Positions 16,829 through 25,962 of a DNA stretch of 37,759 bases are shown here, piece by piece. How positions within the stretch are numbered: the stretch's first letter is position 1; every line of letters starts with the position of its first letter. Below the pieces are notes generated by a model, which was not told the DNA's origin, searched no databases, and worked only from the letters and a program-made list of their open reading frames with translations. Origin of the DNA: Rhodocyclales bacterium RIFCSPLOWO2_02_FULL_63_24 (GTDB lineage Bacteria; Pseudomonadota; Gammaproteobacteria; Burkholderiales; Rhodocyclaceae); the NCBI GenBank assembly GCA_001828935.1, contig MHZX01000014.1, forward strand, positions 1 through 37,759, read 5' to 3'. Position numbers and translations under genes: made by a program.

Positions 16829-18268
16829 CTATTCCGCTGGCGGGCCGTCGATCGGCAGCCAGAGCCGGATGCGGCTGCCGGCGCCGGGCGCGCTGTCGAC
16901 CTCGAAGCTGCCGCCGTGGGTGTGCACGATGTCCCAGGACAGCGACAGGCCGAGCCCGGTCCCTTGTCCCACCGGTTTGGTGGTGAAGAAAGGCTCGAAC
17001 AGCCGGCGTCTGGTTTCCTCTTCCATGCCGATGCCGTCGTCGGCCACTTCGATCCACACCTGGCCGTCGTGCAGCGGATCGGCCAGCCCGCTGCGCAGGG
17101 TGATGGTGCCGTGCGCGGGAATGGCCTGCGCGGCGTTGAGCAGCAGGTTCATCAGCACCTGGTTGATCTGCGCCGGGAGGCAGCGCACCGGCGGCAGCGG
17201 CTGCAATTCGCGCCGGATTTCGGTCTTGTACTTCAGTTCGTGCCAGACCACGTTGATGGTGCTCTCCAGCCCGGCCAGCAGGTCCGCCTGCTGCCACTCG
17301 GCCTGGTCGACATGGGAAAAGTCCTTGAGGTTGGCGACGATCTGGCGCACCCGCTCCAGCCCGTCGCGCGATTCGGCAAGCAGCGCGACGAGATCCTGAC
17401 GGACGAAGGGTAGTTCGATGGCTTGCGCCGCGGCCTGCGCGGGCGGGCAGTCGGCGGCGGCATCGATGACGCGCAGCAGGTCCTCGACGTAATGCCCGAG
17501 CGTGCCGAGGTTGGAGCTGACGAAGCCGACCGGATTGTTGATTTCGTGCGCCACGCCGGCGGCGAGCTGGCCAATGGCGGCCATCTTTTCCGATTGCAGC
17601 AACTGGTTCTGCGTTTCGCTCACCCTCTGCAGCGACGCCGCGAGTTCGCGCTGCTCCGCCTGCAACTTGTGGTTGGCCGCGGTCAATTCGCGGGTGCGCG
17701 CCGCCACTTCCGCTTCGAGCGAGCTGTTGGCGCGCATCAGGTCGCCGTTTATGTGTGATAACACGCCATAGAGATTGTGCAGCGCATCCAGCAGGGCGTC
17801 CGTCGAGCGCTCCTCCGCCTGCGGCTCCGCGGTCAGTGGCGCCACGCTGGGGGCGGCGCCATTGACGCGCCGGATCTCGCGTGCCATGGCCTGGTCCTCG
17901 CCGAGGATGTGATAGGAAAGCCAGGCGACGAGGAAACCGTGCAGGGTGTCGGCCGGCGCGCTCATCAGGCCGCGGGCGCGCCACATGGTCGTCAGTTGCG
18001 CGACGAAATTGCGATGGTTGTTGACGTGATGTTGGAATTGCGCCGCCGGTATTCCGGTTTCCTGCATCAGGCGCTCCTCGTCGCGGAAATGGGTATTGGC
18101 ATAGTCGGCCAACTCCCGAAAGATGTCCTCAAGCGAGGTCTTGTCGGACAGTTGCGGGTCGAGCAGCATGTCGCCGACCCGATTGACGATGTCGACCAGG
18201 CGGTGATGCTGGGTATCGACCAGTTCGATGCCGGTCGTGAAGCGCTCGTTCCAGACAAAAGCCTGCAT
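16829..18268 (-). CDS. Hemerythrin-domain histidine kinase (putative oxygen sensor)
   Basis: A 479-residue soluble protein. Residues 1-130 form a bacteriohemerythrin with a full set of di-iron ligands: H21 (or H22), H60, E64, H81, H85, H120 and D125, with the family spacing. A coiled coil (about 155-225) links it to a kinase core with H241 (GVAHEINNP) and an ATPase domain with [13 protein letters not shown] and GTGLGL. Hemerythrins bind oxygen at a non-heme di-iron centre, so oxygen or redox control of the kinase is the obvious reading. The frame is open further upstream, but the ATG at 18268 has AGGAA ahead of it and gives the proper hemerythrin start (FVWNERF). It is followed by the tandem receiver, its likely partner. 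Confidence 0.92.
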   Translation of the reverse strand: MQAFVWNERFTTGIELVDTQHHRLVDIVNRVGDMLLDPQLSDKTSLEDIFRELADYANTHFRDEERLMQETGIPAAQFQHHVNNHRNFVAQLTTMWRARGLMSAPADTLHGFLVAWLSYHILGEDQAMAREIRRVNGAAPSVAPLTAEPQAEERSTDALLDALHNLYGVLSHINGDLMRANSSLEAEVAARTRELTAANHKLQAEQRELAASLQRVSETQNQLLQSEKMAAIGQLAAGVAHEINNPVGFVSSNLGTLGHYVEDLLRVIDAAADCPPAQAAAQAIELPFVRQDLVALLAESRDGLERVRQIVANLKDFSHVDQAEWQQADLLAGLESTINVVWHELKYKTEIRRELQPLPPVRCLPAQINQVLMNLLLNAAQAIPAHGTITLRSGLADPLHDGQVWIEVADDGIGMEEETRRRLFEPFFTTKPVGQGTGLGLSLSWDIVHTHGGSFEVDSAPGAGSRIRLWLPIDGPPAE

Positions 18269-18315
18269 GCCTTGCAATTCCTTTCGACGAATCGACGGTC
18301 GGCAGGCAGCGACGT

Positions 18316-19704
18316 TCAGGACCCGCCGCTGCTGCGCTGGATCGGCACGATGACGCGGAAGCGCGTACCGACCCCCACGGTGCTGTCGACCTCTATGCGT
18401 CCGCCATGTTTCTTTACGATGCCGTAGGACAGCGAGAGCCCCAGTCCGGTGCCCTTGCCGACCGGCTTGGTGGTGAAGAAGGGGTCGAAGATCCGCCGCA
18501 GGTTCTCTTCGGGAATTCCCTCGCCGCTGTCCGCCACTTCCACCCACACCTCTTGGCCATTGCTGCCGCAGCGCAGCGTGATGGTGCCGCGCCGGCCTTC
18601 CGGCATCGCCTGGGCCGCATTGACCATCAGGTTCATGAAGACCTGGTTGAGTTGCGGCGGCAGGCACTCCACCTGCGGTATGTCGGCGTATTCCTTGACC
18701 ACCTCGGCGCGATACTTGATCTCGTTGTTCACGATATTCAGGGTCGAATCCAGGCCTGTGCGCAGATCGACCCACTCCCAATTCTGCCCGCTGTCGATGC
18801 GCGAGAAATCGCGCAGGTCCTGGACGATCCGGCGCACCCGGACGATGCCCTCCAGCGACTCTGCGAGCAACACGGGAATGTCCGTCTTCAAGTAGTCGAA
18901 ATCGACCTCGGCCTTGAGCGCCGCCACCTCCTCCAACCAGCGCGTGCAGGCCTCATCCGCGCTCGCGGCCAGTTCCGGGTTCAGCTCGAAATGTTCCATC
19001 ACGCGCAGCAATTGTTCGAAGTAGCCCTGCAGCGATTTCATGTTCGATTGCAGGAAGCCGATCGGGTTGTTGATCTCGTGCGCCACCCCCGCCGCGAGTT
19101 GTCCGATCGACGCCAGCTTCTCGGATTGCATCAGTTGCTCTTGCGCCTGCGCCAGTTCCCCGGTGCGTTTCGTCACCAGTTGCTCCAGTTCCGTCTGGTG
19201 GCGCAGCAGCGCATCCTCGGCGCGGTGGCGTTCGCTGACGTCCTGCAGCGTCTCGATGGCGCCGATCACCTGGCCCTTGGCATCGGTCAAAGGCGCGGCG
19301 GTGAAGTACAGCCAGCAGCCTCCGTCGCCGAGGAAGGGAAAATAGTCCTCGGCCTCGAAGGCGCCGGCGACCACCGGCGAGCGGGTCAGGCGCTTGTTGC
19401 GGTACAGGTTCGTGAGCTGGTCGCGCGGCGCGCCGTCGACGATGAGGTCGGCCATGGTCGGCCGCTCGACCTCGTAAAAAATCCGCCAGTGATTGGCGGT
19501 GCCGACCATGTCGGCGGCCGGCCGGCCGGTGATTTCCTGGCAGGCGCGGTTCCAGTGGGTGATCCGGTGCTGCTCGTTGATGACGAATGTCGGCACCGGG
19601 CTGCCGTCGATGATCTGCGCCAGCAAGGTCTCGGGCCGCACCTGGCCGTTGTCGGGTGTCGCATCGCGTCCGGCGTGCGGGTGCATCTCTTCGTCGCCGG
19701 TCAT
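18316..19704 (-). CDS. PAS-domain histidine kinase
   Basis: A 462-residue soluble kinase. A PAS domain (about 25-160) contains the unusual HWRIFY (72-77) and a long loop before LYFTAAPL. A coiled coil (160-195) leads to the phosphoacceptor domain (H209, GVAHEINNP) and the ATPase domain with [13 protein letters not shown] and GTGLGL. The start is uncertain: the ATG at 19704 has no clear ribosome site, and an in-frame ATG at 19686 would remove only six residues. It lies 27 bases after the REC-HD-GYP gene and 47 before the hemerythrin kinase, all on one strand. The REC-HD-GYP protein upstream is a plausible partner (inference). The ligand is unknown. Confidence 0.91.
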   Translation of the reverse strand: MTGDEEMHPHAGRDATPDNGQVRPETLLAQIIDGSPVPTFVINEQHRITHWNRACQEITGRPAADMVGTANHWRIFYEVERPTMADLIVDGAPRDQLTNLYRNKRLTRSPVVAGAFEAEDYFPFLGDGGCWLYFTAAPLTDAKGQVIGAIETLQDVSERHRAEDALLRHQTELEQLVTKRTGELAQAQEQLMQSEKLASIGQLAAGVAHEINNPIGFLQSNMKSLQGYFEQLLRVMEHFELNPELAASADEACTRWLEEVAALKAEVDFDYLKTDIPVLLAESLEGIVRVRRIVQDLRDFSRIDSGQNWEWVDLRTGLDSTLNIVNNEIKYRAEVVKEYADIPQVECLPPQLNQVFMNLMVNAAQAMPEGRRGTITLRCGSNGQEVWVEVADSGEGIPEENLRRIFDPFFTTKPVGKGTGLGLSLSYGIVKKHGGRIEVDSTVGVGTRFRVIVPIQRSSGGS

Positions 19705-19731
19705 GATTGCGCTTGCGTGCCTCGCGGCGGC

Positions 19732-21075
19732 TCAGACCGATTGCGCAACATATACGGTAACCGGTTTCTGTTCGGCGGCTTCGAGCCGCTTCAACTGCTC
19801 GATTTCGCCCTGGTCGAGGACGTGGCCGCGGGCCAGCAGCAGATAGCCGTCCTGATGCAGCAAGTCGCGGGTGAGCTGCATGCCGGGCTGCAGCGATTCC
19901 GGCCGCCGCGGCAGTTCGGGGAAGTCTTCCGGCCGCGACTCGGCCAGCAGTTGCGAAAACTGGTCGACGATGCTCGGATCGTAGCGCTTGCCGCGATTGT
20001 CGACCAGGAAGCGCAGGGCGTCGGCGGCATTGAGGGCGCGCGCCACCAGCGTCCCGTTTTGCAGCGCGTCGTAGTCGTTGGTCACCGTGAGCACGCGCGC
20101 GCCCAGCGGTATCCCCATGCCGGACTTGCCGTCCGGATAGCCGCGGCCGTCGAACAGTTCGTGGTGGTGGCGAATCAGGGTCGATGCGCCGTGCAATTGT
20201 TCGATCGGCATCAGCAGCAATTCGCCCTTGGCCGGATGTTTCATGATTTCGGCGCGGGCCGCGGGGCCCAGGCTGTTGAACGGGCGCGCAATGGTGTCCG
20301 CGGCCATGCCGAGCTTGCCGATGTCGTGCAACAACGCGGCGAGGAAGCATTCCTGCACCTCTGCCTCGCTCATCTGCATGCGGCGGGCCAGCCGTCGCGT
20401 CAGCTCCGCGACTCGCCGCGAGTGGCCGGCCAGCTCGCCGCCGTGCAGTTCCATGATGCTGGAAAACACATGCACGGTATTGACGAAGCCCTGCTTCAGC
20501 GATTTCAGCGCCTGCTGCAGTTGTTCGGTGCGTTTGGCGACCGTCTGCTCCAGCCCGGCGTTGAGCTGGCGCAGTTCTTCGTTCTGGCGCTGCGTCAGCG
20601 CCACCAGACGTGCGTTTTCCCGCATCAGCTGGCGGTGGGCCAGCGCCTGCTGCACGGCGAGCAGCAGGTCGTCGTCGTCCCATGGCTTGCTGATGTAGCG
20701 CCAGATCTTGCCGCGATTGATGGCGGCCACCGTGGCGCCGGCATCGGCGTAGCCGGTCAGCAGGATGCGCTTGGTATCCGGCCAGCGGGTGAACACCTGT
20801 TCCAGGAACTGCGCGCCGTCCATCTCGGGCATGCGCATGTCGGAGAGCACCAGGTCCGCGGGCTCCTGTGCGAGCAAGGCCAGTCCTTCCGCGCCCGAGG
20901 TGGCGCTGCGGATGGCGTAACCCTGGCCGCGGAAAGCCCGTTTCAGGGCGTTGAGGATGGAAGGTTCGTCATCGACGAACAGCAGTCGCGCCGGCGCCGT
21001 CGCCTCAGCCACCGGTGTCGCGTCGTCGCCGGCGCCGGGCTTGGGGTCTGGGGTAGCGCCGACATTCAGGTTCAT
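19732..21075 (-). CDS. REC-HD-GYP cyclic-di-GMP phosphodiesterase (RpfG-like)
   Basis: A 447-residue protein. Receiver about 29-150 (D79 in LSDMRMPEMDG, K130 in YISKPW), coiled coil about 150-195, then an HD-GYP domain about 196-380 with H218, HD 250-251 (LLHDIGK), HHE 304-306 and GYP 312-314. HD-GYP enzymes hydrolyse cyclic-di-GMP at a metal centre, and the receiver should gate this by phosphorylation, as in RpfG. A C-terminal module (about 390-447, LQPGMQLTRDLL then GYLLLARG) is common in this subgroup. The frame is open upstream, but the ATG at 21075 overlaps the kinase stop by four bases (ATGA), so the two are translationally coupled and likely a cognate pair. Confidence 0.92.
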   Translation of the reverse strand: MNLNVGATPDPKPGAGDDATPVAEATAPARLLFVDDEPSILNALKRAFRGQGYAIRSATSGAEGLALLAQEPADLVLSDMRMPEMDGAQFLEQVFTRWPDTKRILLTGYADAGATVAAINRGKIWRYISKPWDDDDLLLAVQQALAHRQLMRENARLVALTQRQNEELRQLNAGLEQTVAKRTEQLQQALKSLKQGFVNTVHVFSSIMELHGGELAGHSRRVAELTRRLARRMQMSEAEVQECFLAALLHDIGKLGMAADTIARPFNSLGPAARAEIMKHPAKGELLLMPIEQLHGASTLIRHHHELFDGRGYPDGKSGMGIPLGARVLTVTNDYDALQNGTLVARALNAADALRFLVDNRGKRYDPSIVDQFSQLLAESRPEDFPELPRRPESLQPGMQLTRDLLHQDGYLLLARGHVLDQGEIEQLKRLEAAEQKPVTVYVAQSV

Positions 21076-23324
21076 GACAAGGCCTCCTCCGGTGGCTGCA
21101 CCGGCAGGGTAATGGTGAAGGTGGTGCCGGCACCGACGGTGCTGGCGACATCGATTGTGCCATGGTGTTTGCCGATAATGCCCCAGGCGATCGACAGGCC
21201 CAGTCCGGTTCCCTTGCCGACCGGTTTGGTGGTGAAGAAAGGTTCGAAGATGCGCTTGAGATTTTCCCGAGGGATTCCCGCACCGTTGTCGCTTATGCAA
21301 ATCCGGATCGTGGCGGCATCCACGCGCTCGGTACTGACGACGATTTCACCCTTGTCCGGGATGGCTTGCACCGCGTTCAGCAGCAGGTTCATGAATACCT
21401 GGTTGAGCTGCGAAGGCAGGCAGCGGATCTGCGGCAGTGTCGTGTCGTAGTGCTTGGTCACCGTGCACTTGTACTTGAGTTCGTTCCAGACGATGTTGAG
21501 CGTCGAGTCGAGGCACTGGTGGATGTCGGCCCACTGCCACTGGGTTTCGCCGACATGGGAGAAGTCGCGGAGATCCTGCACGATCTTCCTGACGCGCGCG
21601 AGTCCGTCCCGCGATTCGTTCATCAACTGGAAAATGTCGGACTTCAGGTAGTCGAAATCCTTTTCCGCTTTCAGCGCATTGATCTGGGCGAAGTCGGCGG
21701 GGTTGCCGGCCTTCGCAGCGGCGCTTTCGCAGGCGGCGGCGATCTCGAAGATATCCTTGAGGTAAACATCCAGCGTGCCCAGATTGGAATACACGAAGCC
21801 GATCGGGTTGTTCAGTTCGTGGGCGACGCCGGCGGCGAGCTGGCCGATGGCGGCCATTTTTTCGGACTGCAGCAACTGGTTCTGCGCCTCTTCCAGTTTG
21901 CGGTTGAGGGCCGTCATTTCGGCCAGCTGCTGCGCCAGTTCGGCCTCGCGCGCCTTGCGCTCGCTGATGTCCTCGATCAGGGCGACGAAGTAGTCGATGC
22001 TGCCGTCGGCCAGGCGCAGGCAGCGAGCGGCGATGTAGGCATACACGACGCTGCCGTCCTTGCGTATGAAGCGCTTGTCAATGGCGTATTCGTCGATCTC
22101 GCCCGCCATCACGCGGTCGAACTGGGCGACGTCGGCCGCCAGGTCGTCGGGATGGGTGAGCGCATCCCAGCTGGTTTGCAGCAGTTCGTCGCGCGGATAG
22201 CCGAGGATCCCGCACAGAGCCTGATTGACTTCGATCCAGCCCTTGGCCGGGCTGGTGGTGGCCATGCCGACCATGGAGCGTTCGAAGAAGGCGCGGAAAT
22301 GTTCCTCGCTGCGGCGCAGCGCGGTTTCGGTGGCAATCGCCTCGGTCACGTCGGCGCCATAGACCACCACCAGGTCGGGCTCGCCGGCCACCGGGTAGAA
22401 GCTGAGGCGAAAGGTGCGCCCGGCGCGCTGATCGACCAGGCATTCGGGCTGGCCGCCGGCGGCTACCCGGGCGACTGCGGCCAGTCGCGGCCCGGCGATC
22501 TCCGGCGCCATGCCGTCGGCCATGCGACCCCCGATCATTTTGTCGGGAGTGGTATGGAAGCGTTCGGCGCCGACGCGGTTGATGCGCAGCAGGGTGCCGT
22601 CGCTACGGAACATGGCGATGCTCTGGTCGACGCTGTCGAAGATCGCCGTCAGCATGCGCTTGCCGGCTTCGATCGTGCGGTCGGCGCGTTCCTTGACCAT
22701 GAAGACGAAGCCCAGCGAGGCAAACAGCAGGCAGGCGAAACCGACCAGGTAAGTCAGGGTCTGCACCGGCGACATGGTCAGCAGGGATTGCGCCGGCGCC
22801 GCGCCGAAGAGGCTGTCCAGGATGCGCGCGGCAAAGATCAGCGTAACCAGTATTTCGGCGCTCAGCAGCAGGTTCTGCCCCGGGCCGCGGTCAGGGTCGC
22901 GCGATCCCCGCTGCAGCAGCAGGTAAAGAATGAAAAGGTGTTGCGTGCCGTAGATCACACTGGCGGACAGAAGACGCGTCGGCGCGTCGCCGATCAGCCA
23001 GGAGAAGACTGCCAGCGCCACCGGCAAGGGCCCCCAGATCAGCCAGGCAGACAAGCGCGCATTCTTGAAGCGGACCAGCGCCAGCAGCACCAGCGCGTAG
23101 GACAGGCTCAACAGGAGATTGGCCAGCACGATCCCGATCCAGTCGGGAATCGTGCCGCGCTGGATCAGCAAGGCGTAGGCCAGTCCATGCAGCAACATGG
23201 CGCCGGCCCACAGCCGCAGCGGGTGCATGTCGCTGCCGCGCGAGACGACGCCGAAGGCAAGGCCGAGCGCGAGGCTGAGCGCGGCCATCGCGAGCAGCAG
23301 GGCGGAGACGTCGGCGTGCAGCAT
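21072..23324 (-). CDS. Multi-TM membrane PAS-PAS histidine kinase
   Basis: A 750-residue protein. The first 210 residues hold about seven hydrophobic helices (about 8-27, 37-54, 62-84, 93-111, 120-137, 152-173, 190-210), a membrane sensor resembling MASE/7TM input regions. Then a diverged PAS (about 222-333), a clear PAS/PAC (about 338-458), a coiled coil, the phosphoacceptor domain (H502 in GVAHELNNP) and an ATPase domain with [13 protein letters not shown] and GTGLGL. The H box reads HELNNP where the other four cores read HEINNP. The frame is open beyond 23324, but the ATG there begins at the first TM helix. Its last codon overlaps the start of the REC-HD-GYP gene, its probable target. Confidence 0.91.
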   Translation of the reverse strand: MLHADVSALLLAMAALSLALGLAFGVVSRGSDMHPLRLWAGAMLLHGLAYALLIQRGTIPDWIGIVLANLLLSLSYALVLLALVRFKNARLSAWLIWGPLPVALAVFSWLIGDAPTRLLSASVIYGTQHLFILYLLLQRGSRDPDRGPGQNLLLSAEILVTLIFAARILDSLFGAAPAQSLLTMSPVQTLTYLVGFACLLFASLGFVFMVKERADRTIEAGKRMLTAIFDSVDQSIAMFRSDGTLLRINRVGAERFHTTPDKMIGGRMADGMAPEIAGPRLAAVARVAAGGQPECLVDQRAGRTFRLSFYPVAGEPDLVVVYGADVTEAIATETALRRSEEHFRAFFERSMVGMATTSPAKGWIEVNQALCGILGYPRDELLQTSWDALTHPDDLAADVAQFDRVMAGEIDEYAIDKRFIRKDGSVVYAYIAARCLRLADGSIDYFVALIEDISERKAREAELAQQLAEMTALNRKLEEAQNQLLQSEKMAAIGQLAAGVAHELNNPIGFVYSNLGTLDVYLKDIFEIAAACESAAAKAGNPADFAQINALKAEKDFDYLKSDIFQLMNESRDGLARVRKIVQDLRDFSHVGETQWQWADIHQCLDSTLNIVWNELKYKCTVTKHYDTTLPQIRCLPSQLNQVFMNLLLNAVQAIPDKGEIVVSTERVDAATIRICISDNGAGIPRENLKRIFEPFFTTKPVGKGTGLGLSIAWGIIGKHHGTIDVASTVGAGTTFTITLPVQPPEEALS

Positions 23325-23458
23325 CGCGGCTGAGCTAGGGAGTCGGCGCCGGCGACACGGCGTCGTCGGCCACAGCGGATTCGAACAGCGTGGAGCGTGT
23401 TCGCCAGGCGGGCTCGGGGCTGGCTTTGCTGAGGGCGTCCGGGATGAGCATCGGGCGA

Positions 23459-23464
23459 TTGTAG
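23459..23464 (-). promoter_or_regulatory. Possible -10 box (TACAAT) before the multi-TM kinase gene
   Basis: The minus strand reads TACAAT (5 of 6 to TATAAT) about 135 bases before the ATG at 23324, in the 220-base gap between the membrane HD-GYP and kinase genes. The 17-base-spaced -35 is poor (TCGATG). The gap also contains a 62-codon open frame on the same strand (23335-23523) that I do not recognise and do not call as a gene. Confidence 0.25.
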
Positions 23465-23544
23465 TCCCGAATTTTGTGCCCATCGAAACCTGTGCCCGCC
23501 TTCGATTCCGATGCCGCACGCATGGTACGGATTGGCGCGCCCTG

Positions 23545-24810
23545 CTATCTTTCGAAGTGTTTCCGCACGCGCTCTTCCAGCAGTTGCCGGGCGTCGCTTT
23601 CGGTGCTGTCGGCCAGCCGATGGAATATTTCCGGCGCCATCGCGCGAAACACCGCCATTACCGACGGATCGAAATGACTGCCGGCATCCTTTTCCAGGAT
23701 CGCCATCACCATGTCGAAGTTCATGGCTTCCTTGTACGGGCGCTTCGAGCACAGCGCGTCGAACACGTCGGCCACGGCAAAGATGCGCGCGGCAAGCGGT
23801 ATCGCCGCGCCCCGCAGCCGGCGCGGATAACCGCTGCCGTCCCATTTTTCGTGATGGGCGGCGACCACCGCATTGGCACCGTCGAGCCAACCCATGCCGG
23901 TGACGATCTCCTCGCCCTGGGCGACATGGGTGCGTATGGTGTCCAACTCGGCCTGGTCCAGCTTGCCCGGCTTGAGCAGGATCGCGTCGGGAATCCCGAT
24001 CTTGCCGACATCGTGCAGAAAGCTGCCCGCAATCAGGGCCTGCATGTCGCTGCCGCGCAGACCCATCGCTTCGGCGATGCGTGCGGCGATCCAGGCCACC
24101 CGGAAGTTGTGGGCACCGGTGTCGGAATCGCGCTTGGCAATGGCGCGGCCCAGGGCCTCCATCATCGAAATATGCGAATCGAGCACTTCGCGCGCCTTGC
24201 GCTCGTTGTCGGCGGACAGATGTACCACCACCGGATAGAGCGCGGCGCCGCACAACAGGGAGGCGAGGCAGACCATCAATGCAACGGTCATGGAGCTGGC
24301 GTAGATGTGCTCCTGCTGCCATTTCGGCACCACGCGCACCCCCTCGAAATAGCCCGTGATCGGGCCTTGCGTATCGCCTGCCGAGCTGCGCAAGGGGACG
24401 AAAACCCTCAATATCCAGCGGCTGCCGGGAAGCTCCAGGCTTTCGTAGGAGGCGGCACTGTAGTCCGGTACGCCATGCCTGGGCAGGGAGGATTCGACGG
24501 TTGCGCCTTCGTCGGTCATGGCTTCGGCGAGCTTGCGGCCCTTGCCGTCGTAGATTTCGGCAATGTCGAACAAGCCGCCGGCAATGGTCCGGGCGGCGCT
24601 GGCGGCGTGTCCGGCTGCGTCGGCGGCCGACAGGTTCACCGCGTCGTGGTGGCGTAACAGCCGCGCCGACTCTTCGATAGCCAGGGAAACCACCACTTCC
24701 TCTTCCCCCTCGCGCGCCACGAGCCATGACACCGGGCTGGCGATCGAGGCCAGCAGGGCGCTGACGGCGGCGATGCGTATGGCGGTGCGTTTCTGGAATG
24801 GATTCATCAT
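23545..24810 (-). CDS. Membrane-anchored HD-GYP phosphodiesterase with periplasmic sensor
   Basis: A 421-residue protein. A TM helix (about 11-31), a periplasmic region of about 135 residues (33-168), a second TM (about 171-196), and a cytoplasmic HD-GYP domain (about 210-400) with H234, HD 266-267 (FLHDVGK), HHE 319-321, GYP 327-329 and the characteristic DVFDALCSKRPYK. All expected metal ligands appear present, so cyclic-di-GMP hydrolysis under control of a periplasmic signal is expected. Unlike the other HD-GYP protein here it has no receiver and so needs no kinase. Two ATG codons lie in tandem at 24810 and 24807. It has 231 bases before it and 220 after, so it is probably its own transcription unit. 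Confidence 0.92.
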   Translation of the reverse strand: MMNPFQKRTAIRIAAVSALLASIASPVSWLVAREGEEEVVVSLAIEESARLLRHHDAVNLSAADAAGHAASAARTIAGGLFDIAEIYDGKGRKLAEAMTDEGATVESSLPRHGVPDYSAASYESLELPGSRWILRVFVPLRSSAGDTQGPITGYFEGVRVVPKWQQEHIYASSMTVALMVCLASLLCGAALYPVVVHLSADNERKAREVLDSHISMMEALGRAIAKRDSDTGAHNFRVAWIAARIAEAMGLRGSDMQALIAGSFLHDVGKIGIPDAILLKPGKLDQAELDTIRTHVAQGEEIVTGMGWLDGANAVVAAHHEKWDGSGYPRRLRGAAIPLAARIFAVADVFDALCSKRPYKEAMNFDMVMAILEKDAGSHFDPSVMAVFRAMAPEIFHRLADSTESDARQLLEERVRKHFER

Positions 24811-24909
24811 GGCAGGGCCTTGTTACGTGGCGCTGGATCGGTTAGCTGGCGACCGGGAGCAAGGACTGGCGTCGCGCGGTTGAGTGCCGGTGGAGATTAT
24901 TGCGCCGGC

Positions 24910-24930
24910 CGCTTAAGCAGCCCTTAAGCG
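24910..24930. repeat. Perfect 8-bp inverted repeat in an intergenic gap
   Basis: CGCTTAAG (24910-24917) and CTTAAGCG (24923-24930) are separated by five bases. This lies between the HDOD gene (ends 25042) and the membrane HD-GYP gene (starts 24810), 100 bases before the latter. No T run follows on either strand, so an operator is more likely than a terminator. The rest of the 231-base gap shows nothing recognisable. Confidence 0.5.
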
Positions 24931-25041
24931 CATTGCCTGTCCCGTCAGGTCGACGGACGGAGCGCGAGTGGCCAAGGCTGCTGGGCGCGGCTCGCCGCCC
25001 CGGCATTCTTGATCGTCGACATGCGAGCGGTCGTCGCTTGC

Positions 25042-25887
25042 TCAGGCGCGCAGGGCGTCGATCAGCGATGCGACTTCCACCGCCGATTCGGCAAGGATGC
25101 CGCTCAGGGTTTGCTCGCCGAGCGCGACTTCGATGCGGGCTTCCATGCCTTCCCGTCCGGTGCCGGCAAGTTGCGAGAGCGGGGATTCCATCGGTGCCAG
25201 TTCGTCGGCCAGCAGCAAGGTGTCGGCGAGGCTGTGCGGAGGCATCGCCAGATAGCCGGTCCATAGGCCCTCGATCGCCTCCAGCACGGCGGCCGGGGCG
25301 CCCAGGCGCCGGAGCACGGCACGGCCCACTTCCGCCGCACCGCCTTGGTCCCATGCGACCAGGCTGCCATGCTCGCCGTCGAGCAGCCCGGGAAATTCCG
25401 CGGCGCGTGAAATCAGGTAGAAGCCGCCCACTTCATGGATGATGCCGGCGAAGAACGCGGTGTCCGGGTCGACCCGGGTCACGCGGCGGGCGATGACCTG
25501 GCAGAGCGCCGCCACGTGGGCCGTGTGTTCCCACAAGCGCACGGCCAGGCCGCGGTGCGCGGGGGTGCGCGCCATGCCTTCCATCTGCCGCACCACCACG
25601 GCGGCAGCCAGCACGCGCAGGGTGTTGAAGCCGATGCGCGCCACGGCATTCTTGACATCGGCAATGGCCCGGTCGGAGCGGTTGTAGATCACCGAATTGG
25701 CAACGGCCACGACGCGCGCCGCGAGCAGGGGATCGGCGTGCACCAGTTTGGCCAACTGGTCGACGGAACACTCCTGGTCGTCGAGCACGCGCTGCACCTT
25801 GAGCGCCATCTCGGTGGTGGTCGGGAAGATCAGTTCGTCCCCGGTCGCCGCCGCGGCGACGTGGGCCAGTATCGCGGGCACATCCAT
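25042..25887 (-). CDS. HDOD-domain signalling protein
   Basis: A 281-residue soluble protein, nearly all one HDOD domain (about 15-215). Typical elements are LIFPTTTEMALKV near the start, VHADPLLAARVVAVANS (49-65), the AVARIGFNTLR helix and HEVGGF (151-156) where active HD enzymes have HD. HDOD domains are helical relatives of HD phosphohydrolases that lack the metal site and act in regulatory complexes, often beside cyclic-di-GMP and chemotaxis genes. The frame begins upstream at 25935, but the ATG at 25887 has a good AGGAG and is preferred. It sits 75 bases after the V4R kinase gene on the same strand. Its partners are unknown. Confidence 0.87.
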   Translation of the reverse strand: MDVPAILAHVAAAATGDELIFPTTTEMALKVQRVLDDQECSVDQLAKLVHADPLLAARVVAVANSVIYNRSDRAIADVKNAVARIGFNTLRVLAAAVVVRQMEGMARTPAHRGLAVRLWEHTAHVAALCQVIARRVTRVDPDTAFFAGIIHEVGGFYLISRAAEFPGLLDGEHGSLVAWDQGGAAEVGRAVLRRLGAPAAVLEAIEGLWTGYLAMPPHSLADTLLLADELAPMESPLSQLAGTGREGMEARIEVALGEQTLSGILAESAVEVASLIDALRA

Positions 25888-25962
25888 TTGTGCTCCTTTC
25901 TGCTGCGGCCTGTCGTGCAAAGAGGAACGAAGCATGTCGCCACGGGGCAGTCCGCCGGCCTA

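Noticed and set aside
18406-21450. A 1014-codon open frame on the plus strand opposite three minus-strand genes
   Set aside because: It is the antisense of PAS-kinase, REC-HD-GYP and multi-TM-kinase genes with clear domains. Its product is rich in His, Gln, Arg and Val with no recognisable motif, as usual for antisense frames of GC-rich genes.
21162-23333. A 723-codon plus-strand frame opposite the multi-TM kinase
   Set aside because: Antisense shadow: low-complexity composition and no domains, while the minus frame encodes a complete kinase.
23335-23523. 62-codon minus-strand frame between the membrane HD-GYP and multi-TM kinase genes
   Set aside because: No ribosome site and no recognised motif; the composition could be chance in GC-rich DNA.
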